DNA of 64,000 bases from the NCBI GenBank assembly GCA_030704615.1, contig CM060731.1, forward strand, positions 89,136,756 to 89,200,755, written 5' to 3'. The notes under the pieces were generated by a model that was not told the origin of the DNA, did no database searches, and saw only the letters and a program-made list of their open reading frames with translations. Of the stretch, positions 12,337 to 24,286 are shown piece after piece (positions within the stretch are counted from its first letter, which is position 1; each line of letters starts with the position of its first letter). A program made the position numbers and the translations under genes. This stretch comes from Takakia lepidozioides (lineage: Eukaryota; Streptophyta; Takakiopsida; Takakiales; Takakiaceae).

Positions 12337-12494
12337 TGGGGCAAACGGAATCCTCCATATGGATATTTTCAAATGCATTTTGCTGTATCAGACTTTTTTT
12401 TGCAGTGTAATGAAATGCACCCCAAAACTCCTGGAATGAGGCAATATTCCATTCAAACTGAGATCCAACAGAAGCAGTTGTGGGGCCATTTCTG

Positions 12495-12860
12495 GAAAAA
12501 TGGCGCCGAATTTCTCTTTTTGGGGCCGAAAACTCGCTAAGTCCCAACATGCACTGGTACCTGTGTTTGGGAAAATGGCGCCGAATTTCTCTTTTTGGGG
12601 CCGAAAACTGGCTAAGTCCCAACATGCACTGGTACCGTGTCTGGAAAAATGGCGCCGAATTTCTCTTTTTTGGGCCGAAAACTGGCTAAGTCCGAACATG
12701 CACTGGAAAAATGGCGCCGAATTACCTGTCATGAGGGGACCTATAGCCGTGGAATTCGGCACCATTTTTCGCCAGAGAGACCTATTGCCGCGAAATACGT
12801 CGCCGTTTTTTCAGGTTACGGACCCTATTACCGCGAAATTCGGCGCCATATTTGCACATG
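12495..12860. repeat. Subterminal tandem repeat of element A
   Basis: Units beginning ATGGCGCCGAATTTC start at 12500, 12575, 12649 and 12711 (periods 75, 74 and 62 bp). Each contains AACTGGCTAAGTCC and AACATGCACTGG. The array ends in inverted pieces (GGAATTCGGCACCATTTTTC near 12751, CGAAATTCGGCGCCAT near 12834). It lies 3' of the transposase gene; nothing coding is seen from 12337 to 13094. Confidence 0.85.
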
Positions 12861-13019
12861 TCGTTGGGAATTGGCATGAGCGGAAGACGAAATTTCATGA
12901 GCACAACTGTCAAAAGTGCAATTTTTCCTTCAAGGGGCCGAATAATATATTTGTTTTTCCTGACACATTGCATTAAATTATTGTTTTTTATTATTTTTTA
13001 TTTTCGAAATTTGTACTTC

Positions 13020-13094
13020 TGCTCATGAAAACCGATTGTGTTACTACTCTGCTCATGCCGCTCATGCCGCTCATGCTCATGAAATAGCAAACCT
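13020..13094 (-). repeat. Right terminal inverted repeat of element A
   Basis: Read on the minus strand it begins AGGTTTGCTATTTCATGAGC and continues with CATGAGCGG words, matching the left end at 1333-1383. CCACATAGT follows at 13095-13103. Confidence 0.75.
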
Positions 13095-14989
13095 CCACAT
13101 AGTATGAAAATGAATATTAAAAAAATACAGTTCAGTCTGACTCAGAGTCAGTACAATGTATCCCCGCTTCCTCTGCATCTAAGTCTAAGTATTTTAGAAC
13201 ACCGGATCCACGCCGGATACACCTACGGCTGGCCACTAAAAAGTCAGGGGATAGGGACTCGGCCGCGTGAAGTGCCATTGCTTCGGCATAAACAGGAAGC
13301 AGAAAATTGGAAAGGGGGCTGTCGAAAACAGACTCGCCAGAAATGACTGTATCTCCTGAAGATCCACCGCTGCCTTTCCTGAAAGACAGCCTGAAAAAGT
13401 TATTACTGTAACTTTGATGTTATTGAGAAATTGAGTATGGCTCCCAAAGAGGGTTTAGCACTTACTCACATGAAAAGTCGTTGTCGACCTGCTTATCTTC
13501 GGGATCGTCATCATTTCGAATTTGAATCCGATCAGTCTGTGTGCTTGAAGTGGAGCCAGACAAAAGGGGGAGGAGCACTGTGTTGTAGAGGTCAGAATCA
13601 CCCTCCATGCCAAAAAGGCTTCTTCCGCATGCCTTGCATGCATGGTAAGTTGCTCCTGCACCAGACAGGAGAACATGAACAGTTTGGAGGGGGGGATTTA
13701 AGCAGATGAAACTGTTGAAAGAAATCCAATTCGGAAGGGAAAAAACAAACCTGTGGACACAGAAAGATCGACCACCCTCGCAGAGCGGTGGCTGCATGAC
13801 TCCAGCAGCATTTGCATGAACGCTGGGGACTTTTCCTTTGCACCTCTCCAGGGAGTGCCATCTGGTCTCTTCAGAGTCTGACTGGACTGCATGAAGTTGT
13901 ACAAAATGTCATCGACATGGGGCTCATAGGGGGGGTTGATGAAACAACCCCGGTCAGAAATCTCAAAGCTGCGGATGGAGGATGGTGTCTTTGAGGTGCG
14001 AATCCTCCGCAGGCAGATCGCCTCGAACATCCTCGTCTGCCAAAGATAGCAGGTTAGTGTGGTAAACACAATCTATAGTGGAAGTGTGTATATCGGCTAT
14101 TCAGAACGGTGGGACCTGTGCTCACCTGCAACAGACATGTTTTTTATAAGAACGATGGCAAGAATGTTTTCAAAGAACGAGACTGAAATACTGCCAACGA
14201 AACTTTCAGAGAAAAAGGAAAGAAACTGGAATTCTCACCAGATTGAGGAATGAGATTATATTGTCCCAGGTAGGGGATGGCACCCCAGTGTATCCTCTCT
14301 TTCGACTCTGCATCATCAAAAGCCAACCCTCATTAACAATTTTCATCTCTTCTGCTGAATCAGAACGGGAAGGGTGTGGCTTGGCATCGAACACGCACTG
14401 AAGAGTGCGGGTATATCTTCCAGCAGTAAAGTCCTGCCCACTCTCCATCTCCTTTTCATTCTCCTTCCCCTTGTCCTTTTCCTTCTCTTTGGACTTGTCT
14501 TTGTCCTTTGGCTTTGCTGGTGAGATGGCTATGACATCAACAACCTTGTCTTTTGGTTTGCGGCCCGCCTTCTTTCCTTCTGCGGCGTTCCCTGAGCATC
14601 AGGCTCCTTGGCAGCCAATGTTGCTATGTTTCGTTGGTACTCTTCGTCAGTCAAAGGCGCCAGCATCTCAACGTTATTGTTCAAGTATTTCATATGTTGT
14701 TCTTGAAAGGTCGTGTGCTCCGGTGGGCAATCAAGGTACCACCCACAATCTCTGAAGTGAGAAGGACTCCAGTCCTTCAATATCCCTGCAGTATACATGG
14801 TTGGATCGTTTGCAGGGTCCGACCACATGTCAAGATAGTCTGGAATTCCGCTCAGGTGATTTCCTTCCATAAGCACATATTTGTGTACCTGAAAAAGGAG
14901 ATAAATCCCAACCCACAAAAGCGCTCAGTGAGTAAGATGCAAGTAGAACAGAATGAAAAAAACATAGATTGAAATGGCTCCGAGAACTG

Positions 14990-15755
14990 CTCCAAGGACC
15001 TTTCTGGACCACACGACTGCTCCAGATGTGAATGTCGTCAACGCCATTCAAAACATTCCATTCAATGATACTGTAAATACACCCTAATCCAGGTGAATGC
15101 AAACTATCGTTTTGGAATGACACAGACATAGAAGTGAATGTCGTCAACGACATTCACTAATGAAGCCTAATTATTCCTCAAATGAAGCAAAATCACAGGA
15201 TGGAAATCATAAACTCGAGTAAGGAACCCTCCAGGAAAACTCAATGCACATTCATAACGAACATATCACTGAGGACCTCACAACATCACTGTATGTGAAT
15301 GGCGTCAACGCCATTCACAAAAATACCAAAAGGAAACCAATTACTTAGCTCCCAATCCATGTAAATTCAAATTGTCGCTGTTGAATAATACAGACACAAA
15401 AGTGAATGTCGTCAACGACATTCACTTTGGATTTCTCATAACAGAGCTTATCAAGCCTCCAGATTCCTCGCAAGAGGCAAAAACAATGCAGAACAACTGA
15501 ATGTCTGCATTGACATTCAACAAAATGAAGTGAGGAACCCTCACTGTAACCTCTATGGACATTACAAAATTTACATAACTCTGAGGACCTCTCAACAACT
15601 CCGTATGTGAATGTCGTCAACGCCATTCAAGGACATTATCAATTCTAATCAGGGACACTATAATTACACCCTTAGATCCTAACCAGGTGAATTCATATAC
15701 TCGCTTAAGAATGACTCAGACAAAGAAGTGAATGTTGTCAACGACATTCAATCTG
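14990..15755. repeat. Array of seven palindromes in an intron of the element B methyltransferase gene
   Basis: Palindromes with arm GTGAATGTCGT, a central CA and the complementary arm lie at 15028, 15133, 15295, 15399, 15498, 15607 and 15728. Most start-to-start spacings are 99-121 bp. Those at 15133-15158 and 15399-15428 are perfect. That at 15295-15318 has GGC/GCC in place of GTC/GAC, so both arms changed together. Linkers (for example CTGAGGACCTC before 15295 and 15607) repeat every 270-310 bp. Confidence 0.85.
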
Positions 15756-17619
15756 GATCTATGATTACAATCCTTATGAAGCCACATTTTTTCCCAAAAA
15801 AAACAATAGAGTTTCAAGTATGACATTGCACCTGTACACAACTCGCATCATGGCCCACTCTCCTCCAACCTGACTGTCAAAGTCGTTGGACCGTAAAATG
15901 TTACCATCTTTGGAGAACTCCCGGAAAAAACAGTATCTCCAGGTGAGACCTCTCCACTTCCTTATGTATGCCTCCAATGACATTTGGGGAGGGGAAACAA
16001 TCGAAATGTTCAGGTCCTTCAAAGTCTGATCCAGCACAATGACGGCGCGCTTTTCGAGCTGCAAATAGTATATTTGTCAGAATTGCAAATAAGATACTCA
16101 TCACATACTTGAAGAGAAGAAAACAGCATGTTTGAATACACACCTGACTCCAAAATGTAGCCTTGTGGAGCCAGTTATCAAACACCAAATCACTGATTCC
16201 TTCCACCTTTGTGCCAGGCTGTATGGTGCTCTTTGGGAACTAATTCAAGTCCTTTACTATTTGATCTGAGTTCCATATCTCCAGCCACCTTATTTTTGTT
16301 TGTGGGTCGACCATCGATATGGCCAGCCGGTGCAATTTCTCCTGCTGCATCTCCGGATGCACATGCTTGTCATAGTGTGTTTTGATCTGCTGAAGGAACT
16401 CAGGACCAAGTCCAGGATCTACTATTCTAAGCTGTTTTCCGAAGGCGGACATCAATTTGGTTCTTCGCATTTCAAACTCCTTCTTTATTGCAGCTTCCAC
16501 ACCCTTTGATGTCCTTAGTTCTTCTGGTGTAGTGCGGTAATATTCGGATTTTCCCTTCTCAGCTGCCTCTGCCACTTCTTGCTGCATTGATTCAAGTAGT
16601 GATTAGCTCCGAAGGGACTACAAACATGTATTCGAAAAGTAAACAGAGTACAGACTCGGGCTTACCGCATACATGTACTCCAGAAACGCCTCTCGTGTCA
16701 AAGAATACCAAGTGCCTGCAGCTCTTCCTGTTTCGCACTTCTTGATGATATTGGGTGGTAGTACTGTCCGAAAATCATCCAGCTTCATCAGACCAATGCT
16801 CTGAATTCGGAATAGTGTGTGAACCAAGCTTGTTGTCGCATGCGATTTCTCTGTCGATCTGCAAAAACATTGGAAACATTGCATTCCTTAACACTGTTTT
16901 TTGAGGATTAATAAGACACTACAGAGGGAATGAAATCTCCTAGATGACTTACTTGTTCACGTCGTGCATAGCTGTAAGAAGCCTAGCGATGTCGTTTCCA
17001 GGATCCAAAACCATTGCCTCCACAGCAACATGCTTGTCTTTGTCTTTCGCATGGTGTTTGTGAATGTATCCCATCCATGCCAGCAATCTGTGGTTGCCGT
17101 CCCAGACGTAGAACATGTGGTTGCAGAATTGCTGGGTGTTCTTTCCCATCATGAGGCCCAGCTCGAACTCCTCATTGGCATCTTTCCAGCACTCATCCCA
17201 GTTATCACTGATCTCTGGAGACACTAATGTGTTTTTCCCATTTATATCCGTCAGTGACACATAAAAAACTTGTGCACCAAGTCTATATCCATGCACAAAA
17301 TCACTCTCCAATTTTGTTATGTCATGGGAAAGAGGTGGACGCACAACAGGCATTGATATCATCCGGCACAGAGGGATGTCCAGACGCCCTCCAGATACGA
17401 GCATGTCCCTTATAACCTCATGAGAGTTTACCTTCTGGAATGACATGAGTTCTTTCACCTTGTCAAGGTAGAGCACTTCAGATTCATCTGCTTCATATGT
17501 ATTCTCTGAGCTTTTTGCGGACTCGTCCCCATCTCCAGATCCTTTCCCCTTTGATCCTGTAGGCTTCGACCTCACAGTTTTCTGCACGATGTCATTCAGT
17601 TCTGACTAAGTAATTTGCA

Positions 17620-18260
17620 AATAGTGAATGGCGGTAACGACCATCACTCTGTCTCAAAGAAACTCACTATGAATGGTGTGAAACAATTCAGCACAATCTA
17701 CACAAGCAAAGCTGATACTGCTGTATTCAAAACAAAAGCGAGAGCGATAGCGAACGGCGTTAACGACAATCACAAAAGATAACGACCTGCCGGATCGGTG
17801 TTGTGTAATGACATCTATGTGCAACTGATTGGCGGCAACGACATTCAGTATAGTTTAGGGCGGACAGTAAGTGCAGATTATTCAGATTGACTCCACTGTG
17901 ATTACCGTCGCCAGCATGGGAAGAGGAAGGACTGCTTGAAATGCGATCAGACAGACTGTATGGTCTGAACAACGATGATTGACGGTATGCCGACCCTCAC
18001 TCTCTCTTCAAACACATAGGTACATAAATCTCATGAGGAGAATCGAATGGCGTTAACGACGCTCACAATTCAGTAGTTCCTACTAAAGAAGGGAAGAGGA
18101 AGGACTCCTTGAAAGGCAATCAGACAGACTGTATGATCTGAACAACAGTGAATGACTGTACCGATAGTCACCCACTCATTGTGCGGTAAACCCTTCGCAG
18201 CGGAGTAGAAAGCAAATCACCTTTGTGATGGTCGGTAGCGACAATCCCTGTCTGGGACAT
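17620..18260. repeat. Diverged palindromes of the same family, element B
   Basis: Further copies with cores such as GAATGGCGGTAACGACCATC, GAACGGCGTTAACGACAATC, GATTGGCGGCAACGACATTC and GAATGGCGTTAACGACGCTC lie near 17628, 17754, 17829 and 18045. Two 70-100 bp linkers, containing AAGGACT(G/C)CTTGAAA and CAGACAGACTGTATG, are also repeated. They sit in the intron between the first two exons of the element B methyltransferase gene. Confidence 0.7.
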
Positions 18261-18713
18261 TCCACTCAATCTCTACGCATATCTTCAACAATGAAATGTA
18301 AGTTAGATAAAACTTACTGGCGCCTTCTTAGGTTTTGAAATTTGATCCCCTTCTGCAGCTTTCCTCTTCCCTCTCATATCTGCTGGAATTTCTGTCTGCT
18401 CTAGGGTTTCTGGACCTTCTCCCGGTTCGGCGTTCCGCGTGCTTCCACCTCCTTCAGTGTCCCTGCGAATCATCTTTGCCTCCACAGGCTGGCGCACTCT
18501 TATCGCCGACTGTGTCACAGCCGCTGCCTTAGTCTCCGTCTGCTCTTCTGAATCAGTCTCCACGTTCACCTGCTGCCTTGGCCCTGTGTTCTCCAACAAA
18601 CGACGCCTCGTCATTTGCTCTCTTGCTCTGCGTCTCTCTCTAAGGGAAGTAAAATAAAGAGACTTTCTTCTCTTTCGTATTGTAGAAGGAACCCTCTCCA
18701 GCTTGACTACCAC

Positions 18714-19469
18714 TCTCCCTCTAAGCGCGAAAAGTAGAAAAACGCAGTGACTCCCGATTTCTTGCGGGATTGCCTGCGTTCTTGCGTGTCTCTAGAAGCA
18801 TCGGATTCCCTCTCGCGTGACCGTTACACATAGTCGTTCCCTTATTAGTGCACATGCCAGCAATTGGTGTACAACTGTTCATATTCAGTTATGGATGTCT
18901 GACGTGTGTCGCCCAAAAAAAACGGCGTGTTCTTTATTAGAACGGTTTCAATATTTAAAAATAACAGCGAATCCCAGAAATCTTGGCGCACAGTCTTACA
19001 CAAATAAATGTAAATGAACAAGAGTTTATGACAAATCTTGGAATATCATACACGGTCATCCTTGTTAGCCAAACCCCACATTCGTTTCACATTTGGAACT
19101 TTCCAGGTGCGCATGATCATTGGTAGTAGTATAAAGATACATTTACTTAATCTGCAATCCCATTCTCAGATCCTGTGGCATGCTTCCAGGAAGTCGGCTT
19201 TGTTTTTGGGTTTATTGATGAGGTTCTGGTTAACGGTTTAACAGCTGCCGACACTGCTCCTAGGGATACTCTGACCACTGGGCCCACAAGAAAAGTAATT
19301 AAAATGGACGGCTGCATATCTGGAAAGAATAACATAATATGCACAGTCGTTGTCTGAGCTTCCTCCTCCATATTCTCTGCTCATTCTTCAACTGTGTTCT
19401 GGAGACATCAGTAAACCGATTTACACTAGAACTGCGATAGCAAGGTACAAACGTACGCGAGGAAGGAAG
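18714..19469. other. Divergent intergenic region of element B
   Basis: This lies between the two element B genes and should hold both promoters. The sequence is AT-rich; I see no certain TATA box and no palindrome array like that of element A. A 74-codon minus-strand frame (19147-19371) has no recognisable content. Confidence 0.4.
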
Positions 19470-19768
19470 ATGGCTTCCTTTGAAGCGGAGTTCTTCTCTG
19501 ACGACAAACCAGTGCCGTTCTCCCAGGAAGTCCTTGACAATGGATTTGCAATTGTTCTGGAACATGTCTTGGCTACCCGTTTTCAGCTGCAGAATGGCTC
19601 CATCTTTTTGGAGAAAGAGGTGTACGATCTTAAAGGGAAGTTGTTGAAATACTCTTTCCAAAACCGTGATGAGACGGCTCATATCAGCCAGTGGAGAGTG
19701 CGTCCTGGTCGATACAGAGTACTTGGAGAGCCTCGGCGAAAGTCCCTTGGGTCATATGTGACGCCCGG

Positions 19769-20499
19769 TGTCGCGCACCTCACTTCGGTAAGCTCCCCCC
19801 TCAAGTCATAGTTACTCGCTTTGATGCGCGCGCCTGACTCCCAACCTGGCCGCCGGGCCAACTTGGAGCTTCGGCTGCTCACCGGGGCATAACGGTCCCC
19901 CTTTGTTCTCCCAAAGAACCCTCCACCTATTTGGAACCAGCGGGAATTCCCTTTGGTAATTGGCAGTCCGGAACACCTCCCCACTCTTTGGTCGCTTTCC
20001 GGCTCGCTCGCTTACTCACTAGTTTTTTGTCACCAACGGGCTTGCACCGTTCTCGGGGTTACTACTCCCTATATATACTTTTGTAGCTGTCCGCGGGGGT
20101 TTCACAACCAGCCATGCCATTTTATGGCGAACCACCACGAAAACCCTCGACTCCCGGTGATGAGTCGCGGTGAGTCTTTGGCCCACTCACCACGGCCCCT
20201 ATGGACCGTGATGAGTCCCAAGACTCCCCACGACTCCCACCACGAGGTCTCCGCCCCCATGGTGAGTCCTATGCCACCCCCACTAAGTCCCGCTAAGCTA
20301 CCACCACCCCTTGTGGAGCCACCCCCCACCGCAACCCGGTGTGCGGGGCTCCACCTAGTGAGCGCCTCCGCCTCCTTGAGTGCCTTGGGCACTCAAGGGT
20401 GCTTCAGCCCCCCATACCTATCGCTGCCGCTGCCCCCACCACAGGGGCAGCCCTTCATGTGTCCTGACCCCCCTACCCTCAAGGCAAAGGGCCGCGACA
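19769..20499 (-). repeat. LTR (3' in element orientation) of chromovirus copy 1
   Basis: 731 bp, aligned over its whole length with 25719-26453. On the minus strand it is preceded by a purine-rich GGTAGGGGTGTG at 20500-20511, the likely polypurine tract. Confidence 0.95.
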
Positions 20500-21406
20500 C
20501 ACACCCCTACCAACAGGGAGTCGATGTCCTCATTGACTTGTCCATTTTGTAGAAACGAACATCCAAGTTGTGGCGTCCCACATCAAGGAGTTTGTTTCCG
20601 TACCATGGCGTCCCATGGCAAAGAACCAAACCCCCACACTTGACTCTACTCTCCACTAGCTAGTTCGGCCGACTTCCTCCAAGTCCCGGCCAAGGCTGGA
20701 GCCTCTCCAGCTCCTCCCAGTGCACTCTTCTTGGCGTACTTCAAGGCCAAGGAACGATCCTCCCCGAGGATCGAATCGCCTTACGGCAACAACATTGCTT
20801 GCGATCGCTCATGATGCCGCTTTTGGCATCACCTTGAGCAAGGGTTCACCTGGAACCCTCTTTGACTAGGAAGATAACCTTGAACCAACCGTGCGCCCCA
20901 ATCACTGCAATTGGGTCCGCCTTGGAATGCTGGCCTGAGGTACGGGAACACGCCGAAGCCGCACTACGACTTCGTCCCGAGGCTACACGATTATAGTACG
21001 TGAACGGAAGCACGTAGCTTCCGCGTTAGCCCGCACTACAAGGCAACCCCCTCGGTAGCGCAGTTATAGTACGCGCACGCGCCAGGTGCGCACTAGCACG
21101 TGAACTCCAAAAGAAGGCGCAAGTTTCCTTGCCCCTTGGATGGGGGTCACCCGATTTTGGCACTACGCAAACACACGATTAACCCAATTTACCTCTCCCA
21201 CTTTTATAAGCTAGCATGCATTCTACACACTAGCCAACCATACCATGCATCACCATTCCAAAACAAAATAGGACGCACAACATTTGGAATCCATTTCATT
21301 TATAGCACGTTTTGTACAATATAAGATTTTGCAATCAGATACCTAAGCTAGCTAAACCGGGCTAAGCATGCATTTCCTCCCCCACGCTCCAAGGTTGATG
21401 TCCCCA
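20500..21406 (-). other. 3' noncoding region of chromovirus copy 1
   Basis: About 900 bp between the end of pol and the 3' LTR with no coding sequence. It matches 35621-36526 of copy 2. It contains repeated CGTACTATAA-type words. Confidence 0.8.
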
Positions 21407-24286
21407 TCAACGCTTCTTCCGCTTTTGAGGTCGCCCTTCGAAAGCTGCAACCGCCTCGGATGCGTTTCCCATTTCTGAGGCACGCACCCAAGATGCCTCC
21501 ACATGATGATAGCCCTTCCATTTGACGAGATACTCCATTTCTCGGTTCCTGAACCTCCTCGACTTAAGTATTGCCTCCACCTCGTACTCAGGTTCATTTT
21601 CATGATCCAACAGCATAGGTGGCGGACGCAACACTTGATGCCGATTCGGACGCGCTTCATCTTTGAAGTAAGGCTTCAAAAGGGATACATGGAATACTGT
21701 GCACCTTACTGTTTGCCGGCAGCTCCAATTCATACACATCCTCATTCATAACCTTCCGAATGCGAAAGGGTCCCGCATACGGAGGTACAAACTTCGGACT
21801 CACTTCCGGAGGTAGTCGGAAATTCTTGATGTTCAACCAGACCTCTGTACCTGCCTCAAACTTCACTTCCCTCCGCTTCCGATTCGCCTGCCTTTTATAC
21901 CGTTTCCTAGCTTTGGCAATGTTGTACTTTGCGAGCTTCCACAAACGCTCGCGTTCTTCCAGTACCGCCGCTACTGCCGGTTCCTCAACGTCCTGGGCAG
22001 CCCAACTTGTTGGCACCAGAGGTGCTTTTCCATAGACCAACACGAAAGGGGAAACTCCCGTTGCGGAGTGTTCTGTGTTATTATAACAGAACTCTGCTGC
22101 GTCTAAGTGTTCCATCCAGTCTGATTGGTCTGCCGACACGTAATTCCGCAAGAATTGCTTCACTACGGAATTCACTCTTTCCGTTTGGCCGTCCGTCGTA
22201 GGTCGGAAGGCGGTGCTCATCTTCAGCCTCGTCCCATCTTCTTCCAAAGTGCCCTACAAAATTTACTCGTAAACTTTGGATCGCGGTCCGAGACAATATA
22301 CTTCGGGACTCCATGATGCTTTAAGACGTGGGCGAAATAAAGTCGCCCTGTCTCCTGCGCCGTTGCCGTCTTCTTGGTGGGGATGAAATGGCCCATTTTA
22401 CTGAACCTATCCACCACGACCATGATTGCATCGAATCCTTTTGACAGCGGCATAGCAGTCATGAAATCCATCGAGACGCTTTCCCAAGTCCCCTCTGGAA
22501 TCGGCAAGGGTTGTAACAGCCCCGCTTGCTTTTTGTACTCGCTCCGGTTTTATTGGCATGTGGTGCATGTCTTGACATACTCCTCTGCCTCCTCCCTCAG
22601 TTTGGGCCAGAAAATACTCTTTCTTCAAGAGTACCGCAGTGCGCTTGGCTCCGCTGTGGCCCGCAAGCGGGCTATCATGGCATTCTCTCAAGAGGCTATC
22701 TCTCATCCCTCTCTTTGGCACGTAGAGACGTTTTTGCTTATACCGGAGCAGTCCATTTTGCAAGTGGAACTGCGCCAAAGCTCAAGGCAATGCACCACCG
22801 CCTTCATCTCTTTTTCGTGCGTCGGCCACCGTCGCTCCACTTCATTCAGTTTCTTACTTTCGTAAGCCACTGGACGTCCATCTTGCATAAGTACACCCCC
22901 AATCGCGAAGTCCGACGCATCTGTATGAATCTCAAATGGACGATCGAACTTCGGGATTTTCAAGACTGGAGCTTCCGCCATCCGCTGCTTCAATTCAGCA
23001 AAAGCTTGGCCACAAAATGTGTTCCATACCCAGACTTTGGATTTACACAGAAGGTCCAACAGCGGCCCCGCGATCTTGGCGAAATTTCTCAAATACTTCT
23101 GGTAATAGGAGGCGAGTCCTAGGAAGGATCGCACTCCCGGGACCGAAGTCGGAGGCTCCCAGTCCAAGATCGCCCTCACCTTTCTGTCATCCATTTTGAT
23201 CCCATCCTGTGTAATCACATGCCCCAAGAACTCCACTTTCGTGACCCCGAATTCGCACTTTGAAGCTTTGGCATACAACTTCCCTTCTCGCAATTTTTGG
23301 AACACCCTTTTGAGGTGCTCCAGGTGCTCCTCCTTTGTTTTCGAGTACACCAAGATGTTGTCGATGTACACGATCACAAAGTCATCCAACCACTCCTGAA
23401 AAAGGCTGTTCATCAGCGTGCTAAATGTCGCTGGTGCATTGGTGAGCCCAAAAGGCATCACCAAGAACTCATATGAACCATACCTTGTCCTGCACGCGAT
23501 CTTCTCCTCATCTCCTTCCGCCACCCGAATTTGATGATAGCCGGAGCGCAAGTCGATCCGGCTGAAATACTTCGCTCCTGCCAACCGATCAAAGAGGTCG
23601 TCGATCCTTGGCAAAGGGTACCGGTTTTTGATAGTCACCTTATTCAGAGCCCTGTAATCGACACACATCCGTAGCGTCCCATCCTTCTTGTCTGCGAATA
23701 GCACCGGGGCTCCGTAAGGTGACTTACTCGGCTGGATGTACCCCTTTGACATTAGATCCTTGAGCTGAGTCTTCAGCTCGACCAACTCCCTGTGGCTCAA
23801 CCGGTAGGGTGCCTTGGCAGGCGGTTCCGTTCCCGGTATCACCTCAATCTTGTGGTCAACTCCTCTTCGCGGTGGCAAGCCGCTTGGTAAATCCTCCGGC
23901 ATCACATCCTGGTATTTCTCCAAAATCCCCTTGATCCAATTTGGGCTCGGCTCCCCATCGCCTTCTCCCTTCACTTCTCTAATGTAAAGCAAAAACTGGG
24001 CTTCGTGTGCCTCCTCCACGGCCCACTCCCTTGCTGACAGAAGGTTTATTCGCCCTCCCACGGATTTGGGCGTTTCCGACACTCGTAAGACCTCGCCACC
24101 ATTCCCACATGGCAGCGTGACTACTCTCTTGCGGCCATCTATGACCGCTCCGGATTTGCTAAAAAAGGTCATCCCCAAAATGAAATCTACTCCATCGGTC
24201 TCGCAGATGGTGAAGTTCTCACGTCCCTCCCAACTCCCCAGTTGAAGAGGACCATCAAACGCCAACCTTGTCGCCAACTGTGGTTC
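21407..24286 (-). pseudogene. pol: Chromovirus pol (protease end, RT, RNase H, integrase, chromodomain), copy 1
   Basis: RT fingers and palm are clear ([19 protein letters not shown]), but the active site reads YIDN at 23357-23368 where the family has YIDD, so polymerase activity should be lost. RNase H breaks off after CLELWR: 303 bp present in copy 2 (33965-34267) are missing at about 22764. The integrase zinc region has a stop codon (TAA), and the catalytic part is split over frames 22223-22507 and 21657-22247; the DGQTER segment is kept. The C-terminal chromodomain (about 21440-21600) has EYEVEAILKSRR and EYLVKWKGYHHVEASW. In autonomous relatives this domain directs integration to particular histone marks. 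Confidence 0.9.

Larger units (their letters stand above)
1333..13094 (+). mobile_element. Element A: 11.8-kb Mutator-like DNA transposon with two divergent genes
   Basis: The direct repeat CCACATAGT flanks the element at 1324-1332 and 13095-13103 (the match is 10 bp if the preceding T is counted). Inside it the two ends are inverted copies sharing TGCTATTTCATGAGC, followed on both sides by repeated CATGAGC(GG) words. A 9-10 bp target duplication and inverted ends are typical of Mutator-like elements, and the internal plus-strand gene has a MULE-type transposase domain with a SWIM finger. The minus-strand gene encodes a ParB-like plus methyltransferase-like protein. The two genes diverge from the centre. 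The element landed 28 bp past the stop codon of the related gene in element B. Frame lesions in both genes suggest this copy is no longer autonomous, although some breaks lie in homopolymers. Confidence 0.8.
13132..18713 (-). pseudogene. ParB-like/methyltransferase-like gene of element B
   Basis: Exons inferred from splice sites and from the element A homologue are 18318-18713, 16953-17581, 16676-16858, 16144-16581, 15832-16058, 14239-14888, 13751-14036, 13466-13655 and 13132-13390 (TGA at 13132-13134). The ParB-like exon has FYVWDGNHRLLAWM (DGNHR at 17087-17101) after PLCRMISMPVVRP. The motif I region reads VVDLSVSTGAT across the junction 13751/13655, weaker than in element A, and the segment matching motif IV reads WLLMMQSRKR, so catalysis is doubtful. 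TAG at 16240-16242 stands where element A has Trp, and the 14239-14888 exon changes frame near 14550. An intron separating exons 4822-4947 and 5033-5318 in element A is absent here (the single exon 16144-16581). It is probably a decayed copy. Confidence 0.6.

Noticed and set aside
14080-14100. NPPY in element B as methyltransferase motif IV
   Set aside because: It lies only about 60 residues before motif I, and element A has DPVTY at the same place; the motif IV region is upstream in both.
18303-18713. GTG at 18711-18713 as start codon of the element B methyltransferase
   Set aside because: Nuclear genes rarely start at GTG; the true start is probably an upstream exon or an ATG within the exon.
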